This document shows positions 33,341 through 42,449 of a stretch of DNA of 64,000 nt, one piece after another. Made by a program: the position numbers and the translations under genes. The stretch comes from Thermoanaerobaculia bacterium (GTDB lineage Bacteria > Acidobacteriota > Thermoanaerobaculia > UBA5066). Below the pieces are notes generated by a model that was not told the origin of the DNA, searched no databases, and saw only the letters and a list, made by a program, of their open reading frames with translations. The stretch spans positions 186,001 through 250,000 of the forward strand of contig JAJVIN010000001.1 in assembly GCA_022071945.1 (NCBI GenBank). The letters are read 5' to 3'. Each line of letters begins with the position of its first letter. Positions within the stretch are counted from its first letter, which is position 1.

Positions 33341-34894
33341 ATGGACCTACTCGGCAAGAACATCGGAAGATTCTGTCTCACCTCGGAGATCGGCCGGGGC
33401 GGGATGGGCGTCGTCTACGTCGGCATCGACCAGTTCCTCAAGAGGTCGGTCGCCATCAAGCTCATCTCCCCCGACGCGGGCCACACCCCGGACGCCGTCG
33501 AAAGGTTCTTCCGGGAGGCACGGGCCGTCGCGCGGCTCGACCACCCCAACATCGTGAAGATCTACGAGGCGGGCCAGATCGAGGGCTTCCCCTTCATCGC
33601 CATGGAGCTCGTCAGGGGCCGCGATGCGCGCGCCGTGATCGCCGACAAGCCGCCACTCTCCACCAAGCTCGACATCATGGCCCAGGTGCTCGACGGACTC
33701 GGCCACGCTCACGCCAACGGCGTCATCCACCGCGACATGAAGCCCGCGAACATCCTGGTCGACGGATCGGGGGTCGCCAAGATCATCGACTTCGGCCTCG
33801 CGCGCCTCACCGACGACAACAGGGACCTCACCCGCGGGCAGGTCTTTGGCAGCGCCTGCTACATGGCGCCCGAACAGATCATGGACCCCAGGGGCGTCGA
33901 CTGGAGGGTCGACATCTACGCGGCAGGCATCATCCTCTTCCAGTTCCTCGCCAACCGCGTTCCCTTCCTCGGCAAGTCCCTGCCCGAGACCCTCTCCCGC
34001 ATCGTCCAGGAGCCGTTCGTCTTTCCGGACCACTCCGAGCTGGACGTACCCCCGGAGATCGGCGAGGTCGTCAAGCTGTGCCTCGAGAAGGACCGGAACA
34101 GGAGGCCGCAATCGGCGCGTCAGCTGGCGGAGGAGCTCAGACGCCTCAGGACCCTGTTTTCCGAGAGCCAGACAGTGGTCGAGCCGGTCCTTCAAACGAG
34201 CCAGACGCGGTCCGCGATCGTGATGTCCGAGGACTCGGATACGGTGCTCGACGCCGATTCCTCGACCGCCATCGGCGTCACGGCCAAAGCCCTGGCCCCT
34301 CCCGCGGTTTCCGCGAGGACAGTCCCACCCCTGGCTCCATCGGCACGCACGCTTCCCGCCTCCGCACAGCTTCACGACTACGACCTCTCGGCCGGTGGCG
34401 AGGCGCCCTTGCCCCAGGCTGGCCTCGCGAATAGACCGTCCTCTCCCCTCACCCGTCATCCCTACCTCACGGGCGCCGCCATCGGGGTCGCGCTTCTCGC
34501 CGTGGCGCTTCCGCTCGTTTTCGCGCTGAGAGGGTTCCGCTCCGCGCCGCCGGCCGTGCCGGCTCCGAGTCCGGCTCTGCCGGCCGTGACTCCCGCCCCG
34601 TCAGCCCCGCCGGCCCGCGAGGACACGCCGCCCCCCGCCCTCGTTTCCGTGACTCCGGCTCCGGGGGTCCTCTCGCTGGAAATCAGGTCGGGCCAGGACT
34701 ACACATTCGCCGTCAAGGCTCCGCTTCCCGCCTCGCGGCTCACCTGGCGCGTCAACGACGAGGAAGTGGGTTCCGGCCCCGAGTTTCGGTACCGCGCGGG
34801 CAAGGGGGGGTTCAAGGACCTCGTGTCCGTGACCTCGGTGACGCCGGGCCGGGAAGAACCGGAAACCCTGATCTGGTACGTCACCAGCTACTGA
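33341..34894 (+). CDS. Membrane-anchored PknB-type Ser/Thr kinase
   Basis: A 517-residue kinase. The cytoplasmic kinase domain (about 10-270) has GRGGMGVVYVGID, VAIKLIS, VIHRDMKPANILVD, IIDFGLARL and YMAPEQ, all catalytic residues present. A linker of about 110 residues leads to a membrane helix at about 370-393 (LTGAAIGVALLAVALPLVFA). An extracytoplasmic Pro/Ala-rich stalk and a small beta domain at about 435-517 may sense an envelope signal. Transcribed divergently from the fatty-acid regulator; no cognate phosphatase gene is adjacent. Confidence 0.9.
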   Translation: MDLLGKNIGRFCLTSEIGRGGMGVVYVGIDQFLKRSVAIKLISPDAGHTPDAVERFFREARAVARLDHPNIVKIYEAGQIEGFPFIAMELVRGRDARAVIADKPPLSTKLDIMAQVLDGLGHAHANGVIHRDMKPANILVDGSGVAKIIDFGLARLTDDNRDLTRGQVFGSACYMAPEQIMDPRGVDWRVDIYAAGIILFQFLANRVPFLGKSLPETLSRIVQEPFVFPDHSELDVPPEIGEVVKLCLEKDRNRRPQSARQLAEELRRLRTLFSESQTVVEPVLQTSQTRSAIVMSEDSDTVLDADSSTAIGVTAKALAPPAVSARTVPPLAPSARTLPASAQLHDYDLSAGGEAPLPQAGLANRPSSPLTRHPYLTGAAIGVALLAVALPLVFALRGFRSAPPAVPAPSPALPAVTPAPSAPPAREDTPPPALVSVTPAPGVLSLEIRSGQDYTFAVKAPLPASRLTWRVNDEEVGSGPEFRYRAGKGGFKDLVSVTSVTPGREEPETLIWYVTSY

Positions 34895-35024
34895 CACCGG
34901 CTTGCCTTCAAGTCGAGACCACCGAGGGCTCGGTTCGTATGCCCCACGTCACACATTCCTGATCCCCGCCGTTCTGATCATGCCAGACAGGTCGAGCGTG
35001 GCGCGGCGGCGTCAGGAGAGGGGG

Positions 35025-35073
35025 CCCCTCACCCGCCCGCCGGCACCCTCTCCCCGCCGCCGCGGGGCGAGGG
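35025..35073. repeat. REP-like palindromic element, copy C
   Basis: CCCCTCACCCGCCCG, CACCCTCTCCCCGCC and GCGGGGCGAGGG share the plan of copies A and B. It lies between the convergent kinase (ends 34894) and FGE-like (ends 35221) genes. That 326-base gap otherwise holds only the repeat at 35067-35151 and no gene. Confidence 0.5.
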
Positions 35074-35151
35074 AAAGAGATGGGCTCACCCGGAGCGAGG
35101 CCCCGGAGTCGATTCCGGCGAGGGAAAGAGAGGGGCTCACCCGGAGCGAGG
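35067..35151. repeat. 34-bp direct repeat, 51-bp period
   Basis: A 34-base sequence starting GCGAGGGAAAGAGA and ending CTCACCCGGAGCGAGG occurs at 35067-35100 and again at 35118-35151 with one mismatch. It continues from REP copy C and appears to be a partial tandem amplification of its edge. No coding role. Confidence 0.7.
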
Positions 35152-35220
35152 GGGAACCATGCTCATCAGGAAGGCGAACGGGAATGAGGATTGCCCTCGG
35201 CAGTTCGTGAAGCCGCGGGC

Positions 35221-37401
35221 TCAGGGCTTGACGGGCTGAGCCTCCGTCCCTGGCTCCCGGACCTTCTCCGGCTGCGGTTCGTCGTTCAGCCAGGAAGGCA
35301 CCTCCGCGGTGTTCGAGGCGCACCGGAAGCTCAGGTCGGCGTCGCGGCGGACCGGCGCCCGCTTGTCCCTGGCCGAAACCTCGAGCGCTTTCTCGATTCC
35401 GGGGAAGGAGGCACTCCTGGCGCCACCGCGGACGACCTTGAAGGTCTCGCGCGCGACATTGCGGACCGAGGCCTCGTCGTTGCCCGGATAGGGTGCGAAC
35501 CACGAGGACGTCCACTCCCAGTGGTTCGTGTGCATTCCCTCGATCTTGAAGGGACTGGCCAGCCCCGGCCACCGGTTCACCGCGTACTCCTGGAACGGGT
35601 TGTACTGCTTGCGCTCCTTTCCCGGGGCGTCGTCGTAAGGGAAGTCGAGGCCGTCCGTGCCGCGGGCGGCCTTCTCCCACTCGAACTCGTCGGGCAGCCG
35701 CTTTCCGATCCACCGGCAGTAGGCTTCGGCCTCCGCGTAGCCGATCCCGGAGACGGCGTAGTCGGCCTTCTGCGGCTCGGGGAGGGCGTCCTTCCAGGTC
35801 TCCGGCACCTTGGCCCCCGTCGCCTGGACGAAGAACTGGTACTGAGCGTTGGAGACCTTGTACCGGTCGAGGACATACGGTTCGGTTGAGGCGTTCTTGT
35901 TCTTGGGCTTGGACTCGGGTGTCGGACCGCCGCCGAGAGTGAAGCGTCCGCCCGGGATCATCTCCATGAACGCCCAGAGTTTCTTCTTCTGATCCCGGAT
36001 CTGAGTCCGGGCCCTGTCGCGGCCCTCCTGGGCCTCGGTCTGCCCGGGCACGACCGCGAGCGCCTTCTCGAACCAGACGATCGCGTCGAACAGTCTCCCT
36101 TCCCTGGACGCTGTCTTGCCGCTCTCGAGCCTCCTGGCCACTTCCTGGAGCGTGGCGGCGACCGAGTCCTTCGCCTTCTGGTTCGCCGGGAACTTCGAGG
36201 CGAGTTCCTTGGCCGTTTCGTAGACCAGCCCGAAGTTGCCTTTCTCCGTTTCGCGATCGAGGGAAGCCTCGAGCTTTCGGCGCACCTCGTCGATCTCGGA
36301 GATCGCGTCCTGGGCCACCCCGAGGAAGGGGTAGTTGTCGCGGATGACCTCGTACTTCCTGCGTGCTTCCTCAAGGCGGCCCCCCTTGAGGGATTCCTCC
36401 GCCGACTTCAGAGCCTGATCGTTCTTCTCGAGGATCTCGTTGTACTTCTTCTCGCCGAACTCCGATCTCGGGAAGTTGAAGAGGAGCCGGTTCACCTCCG
36501 AGATGGCGTCCCGGTACAGCCCTTTCAGCATGAAGCCCTCGATGTTGTTGCGGTACGACTGGTAGATCTTCTGTCCCGCGACGCTCTCCATGGCGGCCCG
36601 GGAGTACTTCAGCTGGAGCCTCACGTAGGTCTCGAGCGCCACGGGCTCGTCGGGGAAGAAGCGCAGGAGCTCCGCCGCCTCGGACTGTGCCGCCGCGAGG
36701 TTGCTGGCCTCGAGCGACTGGAGTTTCAGGATGCGCTGGCCGAAGAGGCGGTCGATCTTCGAACGGACCCGTTCGCGGTCAGCGACCGCGGGAGGGGGCG
36801 GCACGTTCTGGACCTCGTCGAAGTTCTTCTTCGCCTCGAGAAGATCTCCCGAGTCGGCCTGGGACTCCGCGAGCCGCAGGAGTCCCTCGGCTTCGATCGG
36901 ACGGGGGGCCGGAGCGTCCCCGACGACTCCCGCGGCCTTTCGGGCCTCGGCGACCAGGGCCACGACTCCGGGCTTGGCGCTTTGAGGCAAGGACCTCTGG
37001 TAGGCGGGACTCAGCTCGTAACACTTGCGAAAGTGCTCGAGGGCCTTGCGCCGCGACTCCGCCATCGGCCGAGCCTCGTTGTAGAGAGCCCAGGAGAACC
37101 CGAGCTCCCAGTGTCCATCCGGATCCCGGTCGTTGCCGGTGACGTAGATCGTGAGATCGTCAATGGCCTCGCGATACCGGAGCTGCTGCCTTCTGGCGAT
37201 CCCGGAGAGCAGATAGGCGGTCTTCTGCTCCTCGACGTGCTCGATTGAGGGTTGTGCCGCCACAGGTTGGGATTCCGCCGGCTTTGGCTTCGGTTTCTGA
37301 GAAGCCGCCGGGCGTGTGCCCTGGGCAAGAGCCGAAGTCGCAGCCACAATCCCCGCCCAGACAGCCCCTACGATCAGCGGGCGGAATCTCGCTATCAGCA
37401 T
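35221..37401 (-). CDS. Exported TPR protein with FGE-sulfatase (SUMF1-like) domain
   Basis: A 726-residue protein. A hydrophobic N-terminal export signal (about 5-27) is followed by a Pro/Lys-rich linker, then about 400 residues of TPR-like and coiled helices. The C-terminal FGE-sulfatase domain begins near MEMIPGGRFTLGGG and includes YKVSNAQYQFFVQATG, CRWIGKRLPDEFEWEKAARG and VVRGGARSASFPG, ending in SFRCASN. Only the structural FRCA cysteine is visible; the active-site cysteine pair of true formylglycine-generating enzymes is not, so sulfatase activation is unlikely. Similar domains serve as binding or regulatory modules beside Ser/Thr kinases such as the convergent one here. ATG start with GGAG 8 nt upstream. 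Confidence 0.83.
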   Translation of the reverse strand: MLIARFRPLIVGAVWAGIVAATSALAQGTRPAASQKPKPKPAESQPVAAQPSIEHVEEQKTAYLLSGIARRQQLRYREAIDDLTIYVTGNDRDPDGHWELGFSWALYNEARPMAESRRKALEHFRKCYELSPAYQRSLPQSAKPGVVALVAEARKAAGVVGDAPAPRPIEAEGLLRLAESQADSGDLLEAKKNFDEVQNVPPPPAVADRERVRSKIDRLFGQRILKLQSLEASNLAAAQSEAAELLRFFPDEPVALETYVRLQLKYSRAAMESVAGQKIYQSYRNNIEGFMLKGLYRDAISEVNRLLFNFPRSEFGEKKYNEILEKNDQALKSAEESLKGGRLEEARRKYEVIRDNYPFLGVAQDAISEIDEVRRKLEASLDRETEKGNFGLVYETAKELASKFPANQKAKDSVAATLQEVARRLESGKTASREGRLFDAIVWFEKALAVVPGQTEAQEGRDRARTQIRDQKKKLWAFMEMIPGGRFTLGGGPTPESKPKNKNASTEPYVLDRYKVSNAQYQFFVQATGAKVPETWKDALPEPQKADYAVSGIGYAEAEAYCRWIGKRLPDEFEWEKAARGTDGLDFPYDDAPGKERKQYNPFQEYAVNRWPGLASPFKIEGMHTNHWEWTSSWFAPYPGNDEASVRNVARETFKVVRGGARSASFPGIEKALEVSARDKRAPVRRDADLSFRCASNTAEVPSWLNDEPQPEKVREPGTEAQPVKP

Positions 37402-37588
37402 CCCTCACACTCCAGATGCCCCGTACTCGGGCGGCGGGAAAGGATTTGGACCGCGTCAGATCTTACCCCGCTTACCCTCGTCGCACCGATGCCGGATGGA
37501 GTCGCCAGCCAGGCCGGAAAGCCTCCCGAGTCCCTCGGGTGAGAGCACGCCCTTTGCTATGCTAGCTGCCGAAAATCCAGGAGGTTTC

Positions 37589-38506
37589 ATGAGACTCATC
37601 ACGCGTGGCGACGTGGACGGAATCATGTGCGCGGTCCTGCTCAAGGCCGCTGGCGTCGTCGATTCGTTCCTCCAGGCCCATCCGAAGGACGTGCAGGACG
37701 GCCTCGTCAAGGCAACGCCCGAGGACATCGTCTGCAATCTGCCGTTCATCGAGGGCTGCGGCCTCTGGTTCGACCATCACTCGAGTGAGGACACGGGAGT
37801 CCGCAGGCCCGCGAAATTCGAGGGCCGCTACGAGATCGCTCCGAGCGCGGCGCGGCTCGTCTATGAGTACTACCTTCCCTCCCACCCCGAGCTGTCCCGT
37901 TTCCTGGCACTCCTCTCGGTGGTCGACCGGTTCGACAGCGCCCAGCTGACCATCGAGGACGTCAAGAACCCCGAGCCGGCGATGCTCCTGTCCTTTCTCG
38001 TCGATCCCCGCACCGGCCTCGGGCTCCACCACCACTTCCGGATCAGCAACAAGCAGATGACCGACTCTCTGCCCGGCCTCCTCATCGAGCACTCGCCCGA
38101 GGAGGTCCTCGCGCTCCCGGACTTTCAGGAGCGGGTCGCCGCCTACGAGAAGGACCAGGAGACGGCCCGGGCGTTTTACAAGGAGCACTCGCGGGTCGAG
38201 GGGAACGTCCTCGTCACCGACCTGCGAGGCGTGGCGTCCGTTCCGCCGGCCAACCGGTTCCTCATCTACACGATCGACGGGTTCGAGAAGACCAACATCT
38301 CGATCCGCATCTCCGCGGCGAAGGGTGGAGAGAAACTCTCGATCCAGGCGGGCCACAACATCTTCAACCGGACCTCGAAGGTCAACGTGGGCGAACTGAT
38401 GGCGAAGTTCGGCGGAGGCGGTCACCGGGGAGCCGGCACCTGCCAGGTCGACGCGACGACGGCAGAGGCCGTCCTCGCACGGATCCTGGAAGCAGCTCGC
38501 GAGTGA
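37589..38506 (+). CDS. DHH/DHHA1 family phosphoesterase
   Basis: A 305-residue enzyme of the DHH superfamily. N-terminal RGDVDGIMCAVLL and WFDHHSSED supply metal-binding Asp/His residues, and the C-terminal GGGGHRGAGTC is the DHHA1 substrate loop. Relatives are exopolyphosphatases, RecJ-like exonucleases and nano-RNases or cyclic-dinucleotide phosphodiesterases; the motif set does not decide between them. The start is the ATG at 37589 with AGGAGG upstream; a much longer open frame upstream is non-coding. The nearby GGDEF gene makes a c-di-GMP/pGpG role conceivable but unproven. Confidence 0.87.
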   Translation: MRLITRGDVDGIMCAVLLKAAGVVDSFLQAHPKDVQDGLVKATPEDIVCNLPFIEGCGLWFDHHSSEDTGVRRPAKFEGRYEIAPSAARLVYEYYLPSHPELSRFLALLSVVDRFDSAQLTIEDVKNPEPAMLLSFLVDPRTGLGLHHHFRISNKQMTDSLPGLLIEHSPEEVLALPDFQERVAAYEKDQETARAFYKEHSRVEGNVLVTDLRGVASVPPANRFLIYTIDGFEKTNISIRISAAKGGEKLSIQAGHNIFNRTSKVNVGELMAKFGGGGHRGAGTCQVDATTAEAVLARILEAARE

Positions 38507-38521
38507 ACGAGCCGGAGCGCG

Positions 38522-38549
38522 CGAGTCCGGGCCTCCTCGCCCGGACTCG
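38522..38549. terminator. Hairpin between convergent DHH and histidine-kinase genes
   Basis: CGAGTCCGGGC, loop CTCCTC, GCCCGGACTCG: a perfect 11-bp stem filling the gap and abutting the histidine-kinase stop. There is no T-run, but its position suggests two-way termination. Confidence 0.5.
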
Positions 38550-41500
38550 TCACGGCTCCGTTCGTTTCCCTCCCACGAGCCCCTCGATCTCCTCGAAGCG
38601 GAAAGCCTCGGCAAGCTCGCGCAAGGTCTTCGCGGTCTGAGGATCGGCCGTTTCGATCTCGCCGATGGCCTCCAGGGCGGCCGCGAGGTCGGATTCGACC
38701 GCGGCCCTCCGCAACCGGTCGCGCAGTTCCTTCGGGATGTTCACGACGGTCCCCAGAATCTCGTTTGAGCGTGCGCGCCGCCGGCTGGCGTAGTCGCCCG
38801 AAATCTCCTCGAAGACGAACTCGAGATTCAGGTGCCGCGAGAGAAGGTCGAAGACCTCTCCGTGCCGGAAAGGCTTGCAGAGGACGTCGTCGAAACCCGC
38901 GGCCATGAGCTTCGCGGTGTTTTCCTCGAAGGCGGATGCCGTCACCGCGATGACGGGCACCCGGCCCCTTCCCGCCGCCTTCTCCCGCTCTCGGATCCTC
39001 TGCAGAACTTCCGTTCCCGCGAGCCCTGGCATCCTGTCATCGAGCCAGACGAGATCAGGCTTCTCGGTCTCCCAAAGGGTGACCGCCATCTCGCCGCTGT
39101 TCGCCTCCAGGACCGTCAAACCGGTGGCCCGCTGCATCTCCGCGAGGAGAAGCCGGTTTTCATCCGTGTCGTCCGCCACCATCACCTTGCGTGGAACCTG
39201 ACCGCGCGCGAGCCCGATGACTCTGCGGGCCGCGGGCTTGGAAACGTGGCCCCTGGCTTCTGGCATCTCAAGCGAAAACCAGAAGCGCGTTCCCGCTCCC
39301 GGCCGGCTCTCGACCTCCAGCTCGCCCCCCATGAGACGGATGAGGCGCTGGCTGATGGTCAACCCGAGTCCGCTCCCCTCGCCGGAACGCCAACCCGCAT
39401 CGGTCTGGACGAAGGCCTCGAACAGACGGTCTTTCTCTCCCGGCCGCAATCCCCCTCCGGTGTCCTCCACCTCGATCTTGACCCGGCCTCCCTGCCAGTC
39501 AGCCCTCAGGGTGATGCTCCCCTTCTGCGTGAACTTCGCTGCATTGCTGAGCAGGTTCAGGACGACCTGGCGGATCCTGGGCTCGTCGCCCAGAACGAGC
39601 GGCGGGATGGAGTTCGAAAGCTCGAGGTCCAAGTCAAGGTCCTTGGCTTCAACTCTCGGACGCACCATCTCGGCCGCATTCCGGAGGAGGTCCCGGAGTG
39701 AAAAGGGCTTCCTTCTGATCTCGAGCTGGCCGGCCTCGATCTTCGAGATCGACAGGACGTCGTTGATCAGGGCCAGGAGGTGCTCGCCGCTGTTGGAGAT
39801 GATCTCGAGGTACTTCCGGTCTTCCGCGGAGCGCGCCTTCGTCCTGACCATCACCTGCACGAAGCCGAGGATGGCGTTGAGGGGGGTCCGGAGCTCGTGG
39901 CTCATGCTCGCCAGGAACATGCTCTTGGCCCTGTTCGCCTCCTCGGACCGCCGGCGTTCGGCTTCCGCCTCGGCCCGGGCCTCGGCTTCTTTCTTCAGGG
40001 CGCTCTCCACGTCGCGGGTCCGGTCGCGGACTCTCTCCTCGAGCTCTTCTCTTCGCCTCTCGAGAGCTCGAACCCGCAGCTTGACGAGACCCACGCCGGC
40101 CGCCCCGAGAAGGAAGAGGACTCCGGCGCGAAACCAGACCGTCTCGAACGGCCGGGGCGTGACGAGGACCCGGATGGATTTCCGGGATTCCTGCCACGGG
40201 CCGTTCTTGCGGCGAACTTCCACCCGGAACCGGTAGTTGCCGGCCGGGATGTGAGTGAAGAAGGCTTCGCGCCGGCTCGAGGCCTCGGTCCACTCTGTTT
40301 CCAGGCCCTCGAACCGGTACCGAAACTCGAGCTCCTCGGCCTGACGGAACAGGAGTCCCGTGTACTGGACCTCGATGGGTCCCTTTCCCGACGGCACCTT
40401 CAGGGAGTCCTGCCCGGGAAGCAGGCTCAAAGCACCAGCGCGCACGGACTCGATGACGGCCTCCGGTTCCAGTGAAGGCCGTCTGAAGCTCTCCGGCTTG
40501 AGGGTGACGATCCCCTTGATGGTGGTGAACCAGAGTGCTCCGTTGCGGGCACGGACGGAGTTCGGCTGGGTACTCCCCGTGCCCTCGGCCGACTTCATCC
40601 CGGCTGAGACGCCGAGAACGGTGGAAGTGACAGTCTTCTTGCGGCCGTCCAGGACCTCCTCGGCCTCGGTCTTTCTCACCGTCACGAGGCCGTGATTCGT
40701 GCTCATCCAGAGATTGCCCTCACCATCCTCCAGGATCGAGTGCAGGACATCGTCGGGGAGCCCCTCTGAGAGCCCCAGGGAACGGATCCCCCTCTCATCG
40801 AGTCGAGCCAGGCCTCCCCCGTCGGTGGCGATCCAGAGCTTGCCGTTGGCGTCCTGGTAGAAGTCCATGACGGTGCCGGTTGGAAGCCCGTCGTCCGTCC
40901 GGAAGATCTTGACGTGTCCGCCTCGGATTCTGACGAGGCCCTCTCCGCCCGTGCCCACCCAGATGTCACCCGACTCGTCCTCCTTGATCACGTATCCCGG
41001 GACCCTGGGAAACCCGTCCAGTTCGTGCAGGCTCGTGAGCGTGCCGTCCTTCAGGCGGCAGACACCGCAGTCGCGGTTCCCAAACCAGAGGGCCCCGTCG
41101 CGGGCGGTGAAGAGCGACCAGGCCGGACCGATCGTCCGGCCATCGGGCAGCCTGTAGATCGACGCGGAGCCGTCCTTCAGGAGCGAGAGGGGGGCGTCGA
41201 AAAAGCCGGCCCAGATAGAGCAGTCCGGACCCGGGGCGAGGGACCGGACATTGTCGCTGGGGAGCCCCTGCGCCCGGGTGAAGGTCTGGACCTTGCCATC
41301 CTTCAGACGGCTCACACCTCCGCCGATCGAGCCGGCCCAGATGGCCCCTTCCCTGTCTTCCATGACGGTCCAGAACTCGTCGCCGGCAAGCCCCTCCTCC
41401 GAGGAGAAGGTCTCGACGGGCCCGTCCCGCAGGCGAAGGAGGCCGTCGCTCCAGGTGCCCACCCAGACGTTGCCTTCCCGGTCGGCGAGGAGACTGTGAA

Positions 41501-42449
41501 CCGCCCGGGCCTTGCTGGCGAGAGGAAGGGCCGTGGCCTCGATCCCCTGCCCGTCGAAGCGGCAGAGCTCCCCGTCCGCCGTTCCCGCCCAGACGTAGCC
41601 GGTTGGTGATTCCGTGAAGGCCGTGAACGCCCTCGTCCCCCCTTCCCGGACGACCTCGGAATCCAGGAGTTCGGGTGGCCGGGCTCGCCACAGCCCGCCA
41701 TTCGCGAAGGCCACCCAGAGGCGGCCGGCCGAGTCAAGAAAGAGCTTGCTCGGTTTCGCGAAGGCCTTGTCGCCAGAGGGAGACATGTCGCGCAGTTCTC
41801 CGTTCCAGTAGCGCCAGAGCCCTTTTCCCCGGGTGGCGATCCAGATCTCTCCCTTCAGGCCCGCGACTAGCCCCAGGATCATGGTGTCGTTCAGGCCATC
41901 GATTCGCTCCGCCCTGGCCCGGCAGACCCGAAGGAGGCCAGCGGTGGAGCCTGCATAAACGCACCCGTCCGCCCCGAGAGCCAGCGACGTGATTCGCTGC
42001 CTCAGGAGCTTTTCCGGCGCGCCAACAATGGCTGGCGCGCCAACAACGGCTGGCGCGCCCGCGCTCACGGCTTCTCCGCCGATGAACCGGATGAGCCCGT
42101 CACTGGAACCGGCCCAGAGTCCCCCTGCCGGATCCGCGGCGAGGGCCTCGATCGAGCTACTCGGGAAGCCGGGTGTGTTCCGCTTGTTGTACGTGCGGAA
42201 GCGGAATCCGTCGAACCGTGCCAGGCCGTCGTCCGTCGCGAGCCAGAGATACCCGTCGGTGGTCTGCACGATCGACTTCACGTCGTTCTGGGGCAGTCCC
42301 TTTTCGGCAGTCCAGCGAGTCAGTCCGTACTGGCTGATTCTCTTTCCGGGGTGGAGGGCGAGCGCCGAGCCGGCGTACAGCGCCAGGCCGAGCACGAAGA
42401 GCCGGCAGAGGGTGGCCGGAGACCTCTTGCTGCCGCGAGCCGTCTTCAC
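38550..42449 (-). CDS. Hybrid histidine kinase with Reg_prop beta-propeller sensor
   Basis: A 1299-residue membrane sensor. A signal peptide is followed by a two-propeller extracytoplasmic sensor (repeats such as DGYLWLATDDGLARFDG), a Y_Y_Y domain (YRFEGLETEWTEAS, IPAGNYRFRVEVRRKNG) and a membrane helix (VWFRAGVLFLLGAAGVGLV). A HisKA domain with phospho-His in MSHELRTPLNAILGF, an HATPase with NLLSNAAKFT, VEDTGGGL and GSGLGLTIS, and a receiver domain (LVWLDDRMPG) complete it. Similar sensors in Bacteroidetes detect glycans. GTG start overlapping the diguanylate-cyclase stop (GTGA), so both come from one mRNA. An in-frame 18-bp repeat inserts GAPAVV/GAPAIV-type residues in the first propeller. 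Confidence 0.92.
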   Translation of the reverse strand: MKTARGSKRSPATLCRLFVLGLALYAGSALALHPGKRISQYGLTRWTAEKGLPQNDVKSIVQTTDGYLWLATDDGLARFDGFRFRTYNKRNTPGFPSSSIEALAADPAGGLWAGSSDGLIRFIGGEAVSAGAPAVVGAPAIVGAPEKLLRQRITSLALGADGCVYAGSTAGLLRVCRARAERIDGLNDTMILGLVAGLKGEIWIATRGKGLWRYWNGELRDMSPSGDKAFAKPSKLFLDSAGRLWVAFANGGLWRARPPELLDSEVVREGGTRAFTAFTESPTGYVWAGTADGELCRFDGQGIEATALPLASKARAVHSLLADREGNVWVGTWSDGLLRLRDGPVETFSSEEGLAGDEFWTVMEDREGAIWAGSIGGGVSRLKDGKVQTFTRAQGLPSDNVRSLAPGPDCSIWAGFFDAPLSLLKDGSASIYRLPDGRTIGPAWSLFTARDGALWFGNRDCGVCRLKDGTLTSLHELDGFPRVPGYVIKEDESGDIWVGTGGEGLVRIRGGHVKIFRTDDGLPTGTVMDFYQDANGKLWIATDGGGLARLDERGIRSLGLSEGLPDDVLHSILEDGEGNLWMSTNHGLVTVRKTEAEEVLDGRKKTVTSTVLGVSAGMKSAEGTGSTQPNSVRARNGALWFTTIKGIVTLKPESFRRPSLEPEAVIESVRAGALSLLPGQDSLKVPSGKGPIEVQYTGLLFRQAEELEFRYRFEGLETEWTEASSRREAFFTHIPAGNYRFRVEVRRKNGPWQESRKSIRVLVTPRPFETVWFRAGVLFLLGAAGVGLVKLRVRALERRREELEERVRDRTRDVESALKKEAEARAEAEAERRRSEEANRAKSMFLASMSHELRTPLNAILGFVQVMVRTKARSAEDRKYLEIISNSGEHLLALINDVLSISKIEAGQLEIRRKPFSLRDLLRNAAEMVRPRVEAKDLDLDLELSNSIPPLVLGDEPRIRQVVLNLLSNAAKFTQKGSITLRADWQGGRVKIEVEDTGGGLRPGEKDRLFEAFVQTDAGWRSGEGSGLGLTISQRLIRLMGGELEVESRPGAGTRFWFSLEMPEARGHVSKPAARRVIGLARGQVPRKVMVADDTDENRLLLAEMQRATGLTVLEANSGEMAVTLWETEKPDLVWLDDRMPGLAGTEVLQRIREREKAAGRGRVPVIAVTASAFEENTAKLMAAGFDDVLCKPFRHGEVFDLLSRHLNLEFVFEEISGDYASRRRARSNEILGTVVNIPKELRDRLRRAAVESDLAAALEAIGEIETADPQTAKTLRELAEAFRFEEIEGLVGGKRTEP
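42016..42051. repeat. 18-bp in-frame tandem repeat in the sensor gene
   Basis: GGCGCGCCAACAATGGCT is followed by the same unit with one change (T to C) and then by a partial third, GGCGCGCC. On the coding strand it adds six-residue steps (Val-Val-Gly-Ala-Pro-Ala and similar). Every unit starts with the 8-bp palindrome GGCGCGCC. Confidence 0.75.
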
